A DNA stretch of 64,000 bases. Origin: Prado023 sp963700395. GTDB taxonomy: Bacteria > Actinomycetota > Actinomycetes > S36-B12 > CAIYMF01. Positions 8,007 to 17,119 of the stretch are shown here, one piece after another. The notes beneath the pieces were generated by a model. It did no database searches. It saw nothing but the letters and a program-made list of their open reading frames with translations, and was not told where the DNA came from. Position 1 is the first letter of the stretch. Each line of letters begins with the position of its first letter. A program made the translations under genes and the position numbers. The stretch lies in contig CAVOXI010000002.1 in the NCBI GenBank assembly GCA_963700395.1, positions 62,001-126,000 of the forward strand. The letters are read 5' to 3'.

Positions 8007-9295
8007 TCAGCCGAGGAGCGGCTGGCCGATGTACTCGCCGGGTTGGACGCCCCCGGGGACGGCGAACAGCGCCGAGCCGATCGGCGTCGTCCAGATGTTG
8101 AGCACGTCTGACTTGGCCAGGCGAGTCTGCAGGGGCACGAACTGCGCCACCGGATCGGCCATGTACGCGACGAAGATGAGCCCGGCGTCGGTGGTTCCGT
8201 CCGCTGCTGATGCCCGTCGTCGTAGTTGTACGGCCGGCGCAGGATCCGCTCGGCGGGCACCTGGGCGTGAGCCAGGCGCATGTGCGCGGTCGGCGGGATC
8301 ACGAGGAACCCGTTGTCGTCCACGGCCTCGTAGTCGGGCGCGGTGGTCTCGGTGCCGCCCGTCAGCGGGGCGCCGTCGGAGAGCCGCCGACCGATCGAGG
8401 CCTCCTTCGACGCCGTGTCCACGCCGCCCCAGACCCGCAGGTCCATCGCGATGCGCCGCACCAGCACCGAGGATCCGCCCTCGAGCCAGGTCGGCGTCCC
8501 GGACGACTTGGCGAGCCACACGACGTCAGCGAAGTCCTCGGTCCCGGGCGTGGGGTTGACCGTCCCGTCCACCTGGCCGAACAGGTTTCGCCCTGTGATT
8601 CCGACGGGCGCTGTGTTCGCCGGCCGGTGGAACCCCGACTGGGCCCACCTCACGGTCGCGAACGGGTCGCAGTCGTTGAGCAGCACGCGCACGGCGTGCG
8701 ACACCGTCACCGGGTCCTCGGCCGCGACCTGGAGCAGCAGGTCGCCCCCGGTCCAGCGGTCCTGGAGCCTGTCGATGGAGAACGCCGGCAGGCCGGTGGC
8801 CAGCCAGCTCGGCGCCTGATCGGCCAGACCGGCGGCCTCCAGCACGCCCATCCCGTATCCCACGGTGACGGTCAGCCGTGCGGGCACATCGGCGAGCTCG
8901 GGCTGAGGATCGGCCAGTGCGGGGCGCCCCTCGGAGAGCCGCGCAATGTCGTCGGTGAGCAGGCGCATCAACCTGACCAGTGCCTCGCGGTCGACGTCGT
9001 CGCGCAGGTCCAGGGCGACGAACGTGGCGTGGGCCTGCAGGGGCGTCTCGACGCCTGCCTGGTGGGCGCCGTGGAACGGCTCCACGGTGCTGCCCGGGGC
9101 GGGGGCTGTCCCGGGCAGGGTCTCGGCATCCTGTGAGCCGTTGGAGGCCTCCCCCTCGGACGCGACCGCGTACCCCGCCGCCGCCCCCACGGCGAGCCCA
9201 CCGACCCCGATGCCCAGGGCGCCGAGCAGCCCCCGACGGGTCACCCCGGACGGGTGCAGCTCAGCTGGCTGCTCAGCCTGCGGGTCGGTGGCCAC
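8007..9295 (-). CDS. Dyp-type heme peroxidase / deferrochelatase (EfeB-like), Tat-exported, frameshifted
   Basis: Oxidises substrates with peroxide, or removes iron from heme, outside the membrane. The N-terminus has a twin-arginine signal (GVTRRGLLGALGIGV then an Ala/Gly-rich hydrophobic stretch). The GxxDG motif is GQVDGTVNP and the proximal heme His is in PTAHMRLAH. After RRPYNYDDG the frame changes near 8205-8216 (one base missing). The other frame continues DGTTDAGLIFVAY and ends at 8007 with GEYIGQPLLG, the expected family C-terminus. Starts 9 bp after the copper-chaperone stop, so it is the second gene of that operon. Confidence 0.88.
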
Positions 9296-9304
9296 GCGCA
9301 GCGA

Positions 9305-9871
9305 TCAACTCTGGGCAGGGCTGGGCGACATGGAGCCCGAGTCCATGGAGCCCTCGGCAGGCACGTAGGCCTCGGCCCCGCCCTCGAAGGGCTTGGCCAC
9401 GCTCGCCCACGTCACCGTGCCTCCGGTGTCGCACACGGCGGTGATCTCGACCTCGTCGCCCGCCTCGATCGGGGCGCTGAGCCCCATCAGCATGAGGTGG
9501 TCGCCGCCCGGCTTGAGCTCCGCAGTACCCCCGGCCGGCACCACCAGGCCGCCCTCCTTGGGCTGCATCACCATCGCGCCGTCCTTGTCCACGACCTCGT
9601 GGACCTCGATCTTCCCGGCCGACGGGCTCGACGCGGACGTGATCGTGATGTCCGCATCGCTGGGATTGCTGACGACCCCGAACGCCCCCGTCATGCCCGT
9701 GTCCTGGGCCTTGACCCACGGGTCGGCGATCGTCAGGGCACAACTGCCTGCAGCTCCGGACGGGACGTCAGCGGCTGCCTCGGTGGTGGTTGTATCCGAT
9801 CCGCAGGCTGTCAGGGCGCCGATCGTCAGGACGGCTGCGGCAGGGACAAGCAGGAAACGGCTGATGGGCAT
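9305..9871 (-). CDS. PCu(A)C copper chaperone lipoprotein
   Basis: 188 aa with a lipoprotein signal (lipobox LTAC, Cys near residue 23) and the PCu(A)C/DUF461 copper site: His in IEVHEVV, Met in MVMQP, then GGDHLMLMGL supplying His and Met. Such proteins deliver Cu(I) outside the membrane, for instance to cytochrome oxidase. The C-terminus is Ser/Met-rich (GSMDSGSMSPSP). GAGGAG precedes the ATG. It leads the operon with the DyP peroxidase, and a CsoR-like box lies 27 bp upstream. Confidence 0.9.
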   Translation of the reverse strand: MPISRFLLVPAAAVLTIGALTACGSDTTTTEAAADVPSGAAGSCALTIADPWVKAQDTGMTGAFGVVSNPSDADITITSASSPSAGKIEVHEVVDKDGAMVMQPKEGGLVVPAGGTAELKPGGDHLMLMGLSAPIEAGDEVEITAVCDTGGTVTWASVAKPFEGGAEAYVPAEGSMDSGSMSPSPAQS

Positions 9872-9897
9872 GTTGCAGACTCCTCAGGTGCGCTCGT

Positions 9898-9913
9898 ATA
9901 CCCCCCTGGGCAT
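9898..9913 (-). promoter_or_regulatory. CsoR-like operator upstream of the copper chaperone operon
   Basis: Plus-strand ATACCCCCCTGGGCAT closely resembles the csoR-copA box ATACCCCCTAGGGGTA at 20249-20264. On the minus strand it overlaps TATACG, a likely -10. Copper-responsive derepression of this operon by the CsoR encoded at 20275 is inferred. Confidence 0.5.
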
Positions 9914-10045
9914 GCCGAACAGTCTACTCCGTGGGACGAATGCCCCACACGCGCAGGCGGACCTTACCAATCGGCCGATGGCCCCGCCTGGGCCCTCAGC
10001 TCGACGAGGTGTCGGCAAGGGCCTGCGCCCGTACCCTTGTGAACC

Positions 10046-10813
10046 ATGGCCGACGACCCGCAGCGCGCCCCCGACCTGGCGGAGGTGTCGCTCATGGACG
10101 CTTTCGGCGGGCGCCGGGGCGTGCTGGACTCCGGGCTGCCCCCGTTGACCTTCATCACTGCCTTCCTGCTCTCCGGCTCGAACCTCACCGTCGCCCTGGC
10201 CGCGGCCCTCGTCGCCGGCCTTGCCGTCACCGCCTGGCGCCTGGCCACCCATGACACGCTGCGCCATGCGCTGGCGGGCTTCGGCGCCGTCGCCCTGGCG
10301 GCGTTCGTGGCCTCACGCACGGGCCGTCCTCAGGACTACTTCCTGCCCAGCCTCCTGGCCAACGCGGCAGCCGCACTCGCATGGGCCGTCTCGATCTGGG
10401 TCAAGCGGCCATTCCTCGGGCTGACCGTGGGCGCGCTGACCCGCTCGTCGGCCTGGCGTACTGACCCGGTGATGCTCGCGGCCTACTGCCGGGCGAGCTG
10501 GATCTGGGTGGCGTCGTTCCTGGTGCGTGTCGCGGTGATGACGCCGTTGTGGCTGGCAGGCAAGACGGTGGCGCTGGGCCTGGCGAAGGTGGCGCTGGGC
10601 TGGCCGATGGTCCTCGTCGTCATCTGGCTGTCGTGGTTGGTGGTCGAGCCTGCCCACAGGGCGAGGCGTCACGCGCTTGCCGCCGCCGCGGAGCCCCTGG
10701 CCGCGAACGTTGAGGTCAAGGACGCTGGGGTGGACGGCGTTGCGGTGGAGGGCGCGGCGAGGGTGGAGGCGACTCCCCCCGGTGACGGGTCTATGGACCT
10801 GCCCACTCGCTGA
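10046..10813 (+). CDS. DUF3159 family membrane protein
   Basis: 255 aa with five or more hydrophobic helices between residues 30 and 205. It carries the DUF3159 landmark GRPQDYFLPSLLAN near residue 95 and a paired RTDP...YCRASWIW region. Family function is unknown. The C-terminal 50 residues are soluble and Ala/Glu-rich. The 3' end overlaps the convergent epimerase gene by 23 bp. Confidence 0.85.
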   Translation: MADDPQRAPDLAEVSLMDAFGGRRGVLDSGLPPLTFITAFLLSGSNLTVALAAALVAGLAVTAWRLATHDTLRHALAGFGAVALAAFVASRTGRPQDYFLPSLLANAAAALAWAVSIWVKRPFLGLTVGALTRSSAWRTDPVMLAAYCRASWIWVASFLVRVAVMTPLWLAGKTVALGLAKVALGWPMVLVVIWLSWLVVEPAHRARRHALAAAAEPLAANVEVKDAGVDGVAVEGAARVEATPPGDGSMDLPTR

Positions 10814-11786
10814 GGAGCTCCTGCTCCCGCTGCGCGCTGAGCATCGAGCTGCGCGCGGACCAGTTCGACGCTGCATCCGATGTCCACGCCAGGGTGTCGG
10901 CCGCGGTCTCCTCGAGCGGTCGTGCCCGCAGGCCGGCTGCCAGGGCGCGCGCGGGGTCCATCGCCAGCACGAAGTCCGGATCGTCGGTGCCCGTCCACAG
11001 CGGCAGCACCTCCGGTGTCACGCCCCAGTCGGCCAGCCACGCGGAGCGGACCCATTCCAGGCTGGTGCCCTCCGGAGCGATCGCGGCACGAACCTCCTCG
11101 AGCATCTCACCGAACGAGTAGGGCGCCGACGGCTGGACCGCGTTGAACACGCCCTCGTCCCCGGCCTCGAGCAGGCCCACCGTGAAGGCCGCGAGGTCAC
11201 GGGCATCGATGTACTGGAACGGCGCATCGGGGCTACCCGGGCACAGGACCGTGCCGCCACGCGCCAGCCGGTCGATCCAGTAGGGGAACCGTGCCGTCGG
11301 GTCGAAGGGCCCGACGATGTACGTCGGGCGGATGATCAGCAGCTGGCCGGCGTGCCGCTGCTCGGCGACATGCTCGCAGCCCACCTTCAGCCCGCCGTAG
11401 GTGTGCACGTCGATGGGAAGGGTCGTGTCGTCCAGGCCGAGGGGGGCGACCAGCGGCGCCTGCTCGTCGAGGCCCGGCTCCGGCGCTTCGGCATGGACCG
11501 AGACCGTCGAGATCAGGGCGTGACGGCCCCCACGCTCACCGAGGGCGTCGGCCAGGGAGGTGACCTGGCGGGGCCAGTACGCGCACACATCGACGGTGGC
11601 GTCCCACTCCCGGTCCGCAAGGACGCCCAGGTCGGCGTCCCGGTCCGCGTGCAGGTGCTCCACGCCGGTGCTCCCCTCGCATCCGACCCCCCGGTGCAGG
11701 ACCGTGACCTCATGGTCCCGTTCGACCGCCGCCGCAACCAGGTGCCGCCCGACGAACCGTGTCCCACCGATGACGAGGATGCGCAT
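10791..11786 (-). CDS. NAD-dependent epimerase/dehydratase family protein (extended SDR)
   Basis: 331 aa. Begins MRILVIGGTRFVGRHL, the Rossmann GxxGxxG start of extended SDRs. A YGGLK motif near residue 135 supplies the Tyr/Lys pair, and RPTYIVGPFDPTARFPYW is typical of the isomerase-like branch. The C-terminal half resembles nucleotide-sugar epimerases and reductases, but the substrate is unknown. ATG at 11786 was chosen because the Rossmann strand starts there; the longer upstream reading runs into the divergent promoter. Confidence 0.85.
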   Translation of the reverse strand: MRILVIGGTRFVGRHLVAAAVERDHEVTVLHRGVGCEGSTGVEHLHADRDADLGVLADREWDATVDVCAYWPRQVTSLADALGERGGRHALISTVSVHAEAPEPGLDEQAPLVAPLGLDDTTLPIDVHTYGGLKVGCEHVAEQRHAGQLLIIRPTYIVGPFDPTARFPYWIDRLARGGTVLCPGSPDAPFQYIDARDLAAFTVGLLEAGDEGVFNAVQPSAPYSFGEMLEEVRAAIAPEGTSLEWVRSAWLADWGVTPEVLPLWTGTDDPDFVLAMDPARALAAGLRARPLEETAADTLAWTSDAASNWSARSSMLSAQREQELLSEWAGP

Positions 11787-11889
11787 GGTACTGATCCTGT
11801 CACCGCTGGCGGCACATGGCTCCAGGTGAGCGGGTGAGGGTCGTTGCGGCTGCGGCCCTTGGGCGCCACACTGGGGATGGAGGTGGGCT

Positions 11890-12168
11890 GTGGGGTTCCT
11901 GCTGGCGATGACGCTGCCCGCGCTGGTGCTCGCGCTGACCGTGCTCGGGGTGCTGGAGATGATGAGCGCGAAGAACCGCGGCCGTCGCGGCAGCGCGATG
12001 TCGTCCACGGGCTTCGACATCCTCCAGGAGGCGCTCTACCCCTCCAAGAAGCACGAGATCGAGCAGCGTGACCACGAGGCGCTCATGGCGGAGGAGGACG
12101 CCGACGGCGCTCCCCCGCGCACCCGGATCGACCTCGACAAGGGCACCGCCCACATCCGCCTGCCTTGA
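11890..12168 (+). CDS. Small membrane-anchored protein (DUF6191-like)
   Basis: 92 aa: one N-terminal transmembrane helix (residues 1-24), then a charged cytoplasmic tail with FDILQEALYPSKKHEIEQRD and the closing DGAPPRTRIDLDKGTAHIRL. This layout matches small actinobacterial proteins I recall as DUF6191. Function unknown. Start is GTG with GGAGG seven bases upstream. Divergent from the epimerase across about 100 bp. Confidence 0.75.
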   Translation: MGFLLAMTLPALVLALTVLGVLEMMSAKNRGRRGSAMSSTGFDILQEALYPSKKHEIEQRDHEALMAEEDADGAPPRTRIDLDKGTAHIRLP

Positions 12169-12235
12169 GGATCGATCCCGGCCGAGGCCGCTGGTGCCCA
12201 CGACGTCCCGGCCGAGGACATGACGGGGGGCGAGG

Positions 12236-14245
12236 CTACTCGGTGACGGCGCCTGCGAACTGGCTCTGGTACAGCCGGGAGTACGCCCCACCCGCGGCGA
12301 TGAGCTCCTCGTGGTTGCCGTGCTCGACGATCTGCCCGTCCTCCATCACGAGGATGGTGTCCGCATCGCGGATCGTGCTGAGCCGGTGGGCGATGATGAA
12401 CGACGTGCGCCCGTGGCGCAGCCGGGCCATCGCCTTCTGCACCAGGACCTCGGTACGGGTGTCGACCGAGGATGTGGCCTCGTCGAGGATCAGGATCGCC
12501 GGCTCGCTCAGGAACGCCCGCGCGATCGTGATCAGCTGCTTCTCGCCGGCAGAGACGTTGGACGCCTCGTCGTCGAGGACGGTGTCGTAGCCGTCGGTCA
12601 ACGTCCGCACGAAGTGGTCCACGTAGGCCGCGCGCGCGGCCTCGAGGACCTGCTCGTCGGTGGCGTCCGCGGCTCCGTAGGCGATGTTCTCCCGGATCGT
12701 CCCGCCGAACAGCCAGGTGTCCTGCAGGACCATCCCGAAGCTGCCGCGCAGGTCGTCGCGGGTCATCCGGTTGATGTCGTGCCCGTCAAGGAGGATGCGT
12801 CCCGAGTCCACGTCGTAGAACCGCATGAGCAGGTTGACCAGGGTCGTCTTGCCGGCCCCCGTCGGACCGACGATCGCGCAGGACTCCCCCGGCTCCACCA
12901 CGAGGTTGAGGTCGCGGATCAGGGGCTTGTCGGGCACGTACTGGAAGGCCACATCCTCGAACTCCACGCGGCCCTCCACCTGCCCGGGGCGCACCGGCTC
13001 GACGGGGTCGGGGACCTCGTCCTCGGCGTCGACGAACTCGAACACCCGCTCGGCGGAGGCCACGCCCGACTGCATGAGGTTGACCACGGCGGCGATCTGG
13101 GTGATCGGCATCTGGAACTGGCGGGCGTACTGGATGAACGCCTGCACGTCGCCGAGGGGCATCGCCCCGGAGGCGACCTGGAGGCCTCCGATCACCGAGA
13201 TGAGCACGTAGTTCAGGTTGGAGATGAACATCATCGAGGGCTGGATGATCCCCGAGATGAACTGGGCCTTGAAGCTGGCTTCGTACATCCGCTCGTTGAG
13301 CTCGTCGAACTCCTCGATCGCCCGCTCCGAGTGGCCGAACACCTTGACCAGGTCGTGGCCGGTGTACATCTGCTCGACGTGGCCGTTGAGCGAACCGGTC
13401 CACTCCCACTGGGAGGCGAACTGCTTCTGCGAGCGCTTGGCGATCACCATGGTCACCGCGAACGACAGGGGCACCGTGAGCAGGGAGATCACCGCCAGCA
13501 TCGGCGACATCCAGAACATGATCCCCAGCACCCCGATGACCGTCAGGGTGGAGGTGATCAGCTGGGTGAGGACCTGCTGGAGCGTGTTGGAGATGTTGTC
13601 GATGTCGTTGGTCACCCGGGAGAGCAGGTCCCCGCGCGGGTGGGTGTCGAAGTAGTTCAGCGGGAGCCGGCCGATCTTGAGGTCGACCTCCTCGCGCAGG
13701 TCGTAGATCGTCGACTGGGTCACCCCGGCCATGAGGTAGGCGCTGGCCCAGCCCAGCAGGGCCGAGACGAGGTAGAGCAGCGCCACGAAGGTGAGCAGGC
13801 GGCCCAGCTGGGTGAAGTCCACGCCCTGCCCCGGCACGACGTCCATCGCCGCGAGCATGTTGGCCTGGTCGGTCTGGCCCTCCGCGTTGAGCCCGGCGAT
13901 GATGTCGTTGAGGGGCACGCCCGCCGGCAGCTGCGAGCCGACGTAGCCCTCGAAGATCATCGTGGTCGCGTTGCCCAGGAGCTTCGGACCCATGATCGCC
14001 AGGACGACGCTGGCCACCGACATCCCGATGACCACCACGATCTTCGTCGCCTGCGGGCGCAGCCGGTCGGCGAGACGTCGCACCGTCCCCTTGAAGTCGC
14101 TGGACTTCTGGGCCTGCACGAACAGCCCGCCCATGGGGCCGCCCCCACCGGGACCGCCGGGGCCACCGGGACGCGGACCTCCCGGTCCCCCCGCACCGCC
14201 AGGCCCTCCCGGGCGCCCGCCTGCCGTCGCCGCGCCCGCGCTCAT
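12236..14245 (-). CDS. ABC exporter half-transporter (fused permease-ATPase), canonical-site subunit
   Basis: 669 aa: a Gly/Pro-rich N-terminal extension (about 45 residues), six transmembrane helices, then a nucleotide-binding domain. Walker A is GPTGAGKTT. The signature is variant VSAGEKQ instead of LSGGQ. Walker B is LILDEATSSVD with the catalytic Glu present, and the H-loop is IIAHRLST. Start ATGA overlaps the upstream ABC gene by 4 bp. With its partner it forms a TM287/288-type heterodimeric multidrug or lipid exporter; the substrate is unknown. Confidence 0.92.
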   Translation of the reverse strand: MSAGAATAGGRPGGPGGAGGPGGPRPGGPGGPGGGGPMGGLFVQAQKSSDFKGTVRRLADRLRPQATKIVVVIGMSVASVVLAIMGPKLLGNATTMIFEGYVGSQLPAGVPLNDIIAGLNAEGQTDQANMLAAMDVVPGQGVDFTQLGRLLTFVALLYLVSALLGWASAYLMAGVTQSTIYDLREEVDLKIGRLPLNYFDTHPRGDLLSRVTNDIDNISNTLQQVLTQLITSTLTVIGVLGIMFWMSPMLAVISLLTVPLSFAVTMVIAKRSQKQFASQWEWTGSLNGHVEQMYTGHDLVKVFGHSERAIEEFDELNERMYEASFKAQFISGIIQPSMMFISNLNYVLISVIGGLQVASGAMPLGDVQAFIQYARQFQMPITQIAAVVNLMQSGVASAERVFEFVDAEDEVPDPVEPVRPGQVEGRVEFEDVAFQYVPDKPLIRDLNLVVEPGESCAIVGPTGAGKTTLVNLLMRFYDVDSGRILLDGHDINRMTRDDLRGSFGMVLQDTWLFGGTIRENIAYGAADATDEQVLEAARAAYVDHFVRTLTDGYDTVLDDEASNVSAGEKQLITIARAFLSEPAILILDEATSSVDTRTEVLVQKAMARLRHGRTSFIIAHRLSTIRDADTILVMEDGQIVEHGNHEELIAAGGAYSRLYQSQFAGAVTE

Positions 14246-15975
14246 GCGGCCTCCTCCGCCGAGAGCTGGGAGAGCACGATCTCGGCGTACGTCGGGCACC
14301 CGGCCATCAGCTCGTCGTGCGTGCCGACACCGACCAGCCGCCCGTCGTCGAGGACCAGGATCTGGTCGGCGTGCCTGATGGTGGCCACGCGTTGCGCCAC
14401 GATCAGCACGCACGCGTCTCGTGTCGGCTCCCTCAGTGCCGCCCTCAGGCGCGCGTCCGTCGCGTAGTCCAGGGCGGAGAACGAGTCGTCGAAGACGTAC
14501 ACCGACGGCTCACGGACCAGGGCCCGCGCGATCGCGAGGCGTTGCCGCTGGCCGCCGGAGACGTTCACGCCGCCCTGCTCGATGGGGGCGTCGAGGCCCT
14601 CGGGGAGGTCGCGCACGAAGTCCGCGCCCTGCGCGATCTCCAGCGCGCGCCACATCTGCTCCTCGGTCGCGTCCGGGGCCCCGAAGCGGATGTTGTCCGC
14701 GATGGTCCCGGAGAACAGGAACGCCTTCTGGGGGATCAGTCCCATGCTCGCCCAGAGGGTGGAGCGCGACCACTCGCGGACGTCCACACCGTCGACCAGG
14801 ACGGCTCCGCCGGTGACGTCGTAGAGGCGGGGCACCAGGTTGATCAGGGTCGACTTGCCCGAGCCGGTGGAGCCGATGATCGCCGTGGTCTGCCCCGGCC
14901 GGGCCGTGAACGAGATCCCGCGCAGCACCGGCTCGGCCGCCCCGGGGTAGCCGAAGTCGACGTCGCGGAACTCGACGGTGCCGCGCATCGCGCGCTGGCC
15001 CGGCTCCGGGACGGCCGGGTCATGGATGTCGGGCTGGACCGCGAGGACGTCGTTGAGCCGCTCGGACGAGGCTGCTGCGCGCGGCCACATGACCAGCACC
15101 ATCGTGGCCATCATCACCGAGAACAGGATCTGCATCAGGTAGGCCAGGAACGCCATCAGGTTCCCGATGGGCATCTCACCGGACGCGATGCGCCTGCCAC
15201 CGAACCAGACCACCGCGACGCTCGAGAGGTTCATGATCAGCATCAGCGCCGGCATCATCAGCGCGAACAGGCGGTTGACGCTCAGCGTCGTGCCGGTGAG
15301 GTCGGCGTTGGCCTCGCCGAAGCGGACCTCCTCGTGCCCGGTGCGCACGAAGGCGCGGATGACCCGGATGCCCGTGAGGTTCTCGCGCAGGATCAGGTTG
15401 ATCCTGTCGATCTTGACCTGCATGGCCCGGAACAGGGGCACGGCCCTGACCATGACGCCGCCGATCACGACCATCATGATCGGCACGATCACCAGCAGCA
15501 GCAGCGACAGCGGACCGTCCTGGCGGTAGGCCATGATCACGCCGCCGATCGCCATCAGCGGCGCGGTGACCATGACGGTCAGCGCCATCTGCAGGAACAT
15601 CTGCACCTGCTGGACGTCGTTGGTGTTGCGCGTGATCAGCGTCGGAGCCCCGAACGTGTTCATCTCGCGCAGCGAGAACCTCTGCACCGCCCGGAAGACC
15701 CGCGCGCGCATGTCGCGGCCGACGGACATGGACGTCCGCGAGGCGAAGTAGAGCCCGACGATCGCCGCGACGCCCACCAGGAACGCGACGACGAGCATCA
15801 GCGCGCCCACGCGGATGATGTAGCTGGTGTCACCCTTGGCCACGCCGTTGTTGATGATGTCGGCGTTCAGCTCGGGCAGGTAGAGGGTGCCGATGACCTG
15901 GAGGACGAGCAGGCCGATGACGATCGCAAGGTCCCGGCGGTAGGGCGCGAGGTGCGTGCGGAGGAGGTCGATCAC
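14242..15975 (-). CDS. ABC exporter half-transporter (fused permease-ATPase), degenerate-site subunit
   Basis: 577 aa: six transmembrane helices (residues 15-300) and an ATPase domain with Walker A GSTGSGKST, signature VSGGQRQRLA and Walker B YVFDDSFSALD. Asp replaces the catalytic Glu after the Walker B Asp, and the switch His region reads IVAQRVAT (His replaced by Gln). These are the marks of the non-hydrolysing site in heterodimeric ABC exporters. First gene of the pair, translationally coupled to the next. Confidence 0.92.
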   Translation of the reverse strand: MIDLLRTHLAPYRRDLAIVIGLLVLQVIGTLYLPELNADIINNGVAKGDTSYIIRVGALMLVVAFLVGVAAIVGLYFASRTSMSVGRDMRARVFRAVQRFSLREMNTFGAPTLITRNTNDVQQVQMFLQMALTVMVTAPLMAIGGVIMAYRQDGPLSLLLLVIVPIMMVVIGGVMVRAVPLFRAMQVKIDRINLILRENLTGIRVIRAFVRTGHEEVRFGEANADLTGTTLSVNRLFALMMPALMLIMNLSSVAVVWFGGRRIASGEMPIGNLMAFLAYLMQILFSVMMATMVLVMWPRAAASSERLNDVLAVQPDIHDPAVPEPGQRAMRGTVEFRDVDFGYPGAAEPVLRGISFTARPGQTTAIIGSTGSGKSTLINLVPRLYDVTGGAVLVDGVDVREWSRSTLWASMGLIPQKAFLFSGTIADNIRFGAPDATEEQMWRALEIAQGADFVRDLPEGLDAPIEQGGVNVSGGQRQRLAIARALVREPSVYVFDDSFSALDYATDARLRAALREPTRDACVLIVAQRVATIRHADQILVLDDGRLVGVGTHDELMAGCPTYAEIVLSQLSAEEAA

Positions 15976-16014
15976 CGGGGTGACCCTACGCCCGGACCGG
16001 GCGCACGCGCGCGG

Positions 16015-16032
16015 GCGAACATCGCCGTTCGC
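16015..16032 (-). terminator. Small hairpin downstream of the NmrA-like gene
   Basis: GCGAAC (16015-16020), six-base loop, GTTCGC (16027-16032). It lies between the stop of the NmrA-like gene (16049) and the start of the ABC exporter pair. No T-tract follows, so this is a weak candidate terminator or attenuator. Confidence 0.3.
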
Positions 16033-16048
16033 TCACCGGCGAATGCGC

Positions 16049-16957
16049 TCAGGCCGTGGCTGCGGGGATGGCCAGTGCCGAGGCCCTGATGAACTCGGTG
16101 GCGGGCCGCGGGGTGATCCCGGCCCGACGCAGCGGCGCGTCGTCCCACGTCGCCGGGTGGGTGTCGGAGTACAGCGACATCCCCATCAGCGAGGCGATCT
16201 CCGGCTTCACCCGAGCCAGCGCCCGATGACCGACCGACAGCGCCAGGCGGGGCACGTGCCGCACCCGCATGGAGGCCCCGGTCGCCTGCTCGAAGTAGGC
16301 AACCACGTCCATCCGCGTCAGCTCCTCGGGCCCGCCGAACTCGACGATGTCGGGCGGGTCCTCGGCCACAGCCAGGTGCGCCACGAGGCTGGCGACGTCG
16401 TCGAGGGCCACGTAGCGCTGCTGGGTCTGGCCGCGGCCGTAGATCAGGGCTGTGCCGGCAGCGGCGTCGATCCCCGTCAGCGGGGCCAGCCAGACCTCCT
16501 GGAACATGTCGGGTCGCACGATGACCCGCCGCATCGTGGTGGCCGCCAGCTCCTGCTCGGCGGCCCACTTGGCTGCCGTGAGCGGGCCCATGCCTGCCAG
16601 CTCAGGGCCAAGTCCCGCCGCGGACAGGAACACGAACCGGGTGACCCCAGCCCCCTGCGCCGCCCGGATCAGGTTCAGGCTCCCGGTTCCGTCGACCTCC
16701 GCGATCGAGACGTCCCGGGCACCGGCGAGGATGCGACCGATGGCGTTGACCGTGGTCACCACGGTGTCCACGCCGACCAGGGCCGGTTGCAGGCTCTCCC
16801 TGTCCCTGACGTCCCCGCGGACCACCTCGATGCCCGCGGCCTGCACCTGAGTCGCATCGGTGGCGGCCCGGACCAATGCGCGGACCGGGCCCATCTCGGC
16901 CAGCCGGCGAGCCACCCGTCCACCCAGCTCACCAGTGGCACCACACACCAGGATCAT
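16049..16957 (-). CDS. NmrA-like NAD(P)-binding protein (atypical SDR)
   Basis: 302 aa. Starts MILVCGATGELGGRVARRL, the GxxGxxG dinucleotide site of NmrA/HSCARG-type atypical SDRs. FLSAAGLGPELAG then AAKWAAEQEL follow, with the classic Tyr replaced. The second half has a typical NmrA C-terminal region (YVALDDVASLVAHLA, EFGGPEELT). These proteins act as redox sensors, isoflavone-reductase-like enzymes or complex I assembly factors, so the role is open. AAGGGGG precedes the ATG. Confidence 0.85.
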   Translation of the reverse strand: MILVCGATGELGGRVARRLAEMGPVRALVRAATDATQVQAAGIEVVRGDVRDRESLQPALVGVDTVVTTVNAIGRILAGARDVSIAEVDGTGSLNLIRAAQGAGVTRFVFLSAAGLGPELAGMGPLTAAKWAAEQELAATTMRRVIVRPDMFQEVWLAPLTGIDAAAGTALIYGRGQTQQRYVALDDVASLVAHLAVAEDPPDIVEFGGPEELTRMDVVAYFEQATGASMRVRHVPRLALSVGHRALARVKPEIASLMGMSLYSDTHPATWDDAPLRRAGITPRPATEFIRASALAIPAATA

Positions 16958-17119
16958 GACGCCCCCTTCGCTGCCAGGGCCCGCCCGGGAGGCGAGCCTC
17001 CAGGAACCACTCAACCCCCGTGGGCGGCCCGGGGACAGGGTCCGAGGTCCCCAGCCCCGCGCTCGTGGCCGGCGACGACGAGGCGCGGCCTGCACGCTCC
17101 GGGCGTTCGCTGCCCCGCC

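Noticed and set aside
12311..14467. Very long plus-strand open frames opposite the ABC exporter genes (also 14317-16089)
   Set aside because: Composition is Asp/His/Arg/Gly-rich shadow coding of a high-G+C gene; the minus strand holds clear ABC motifs.
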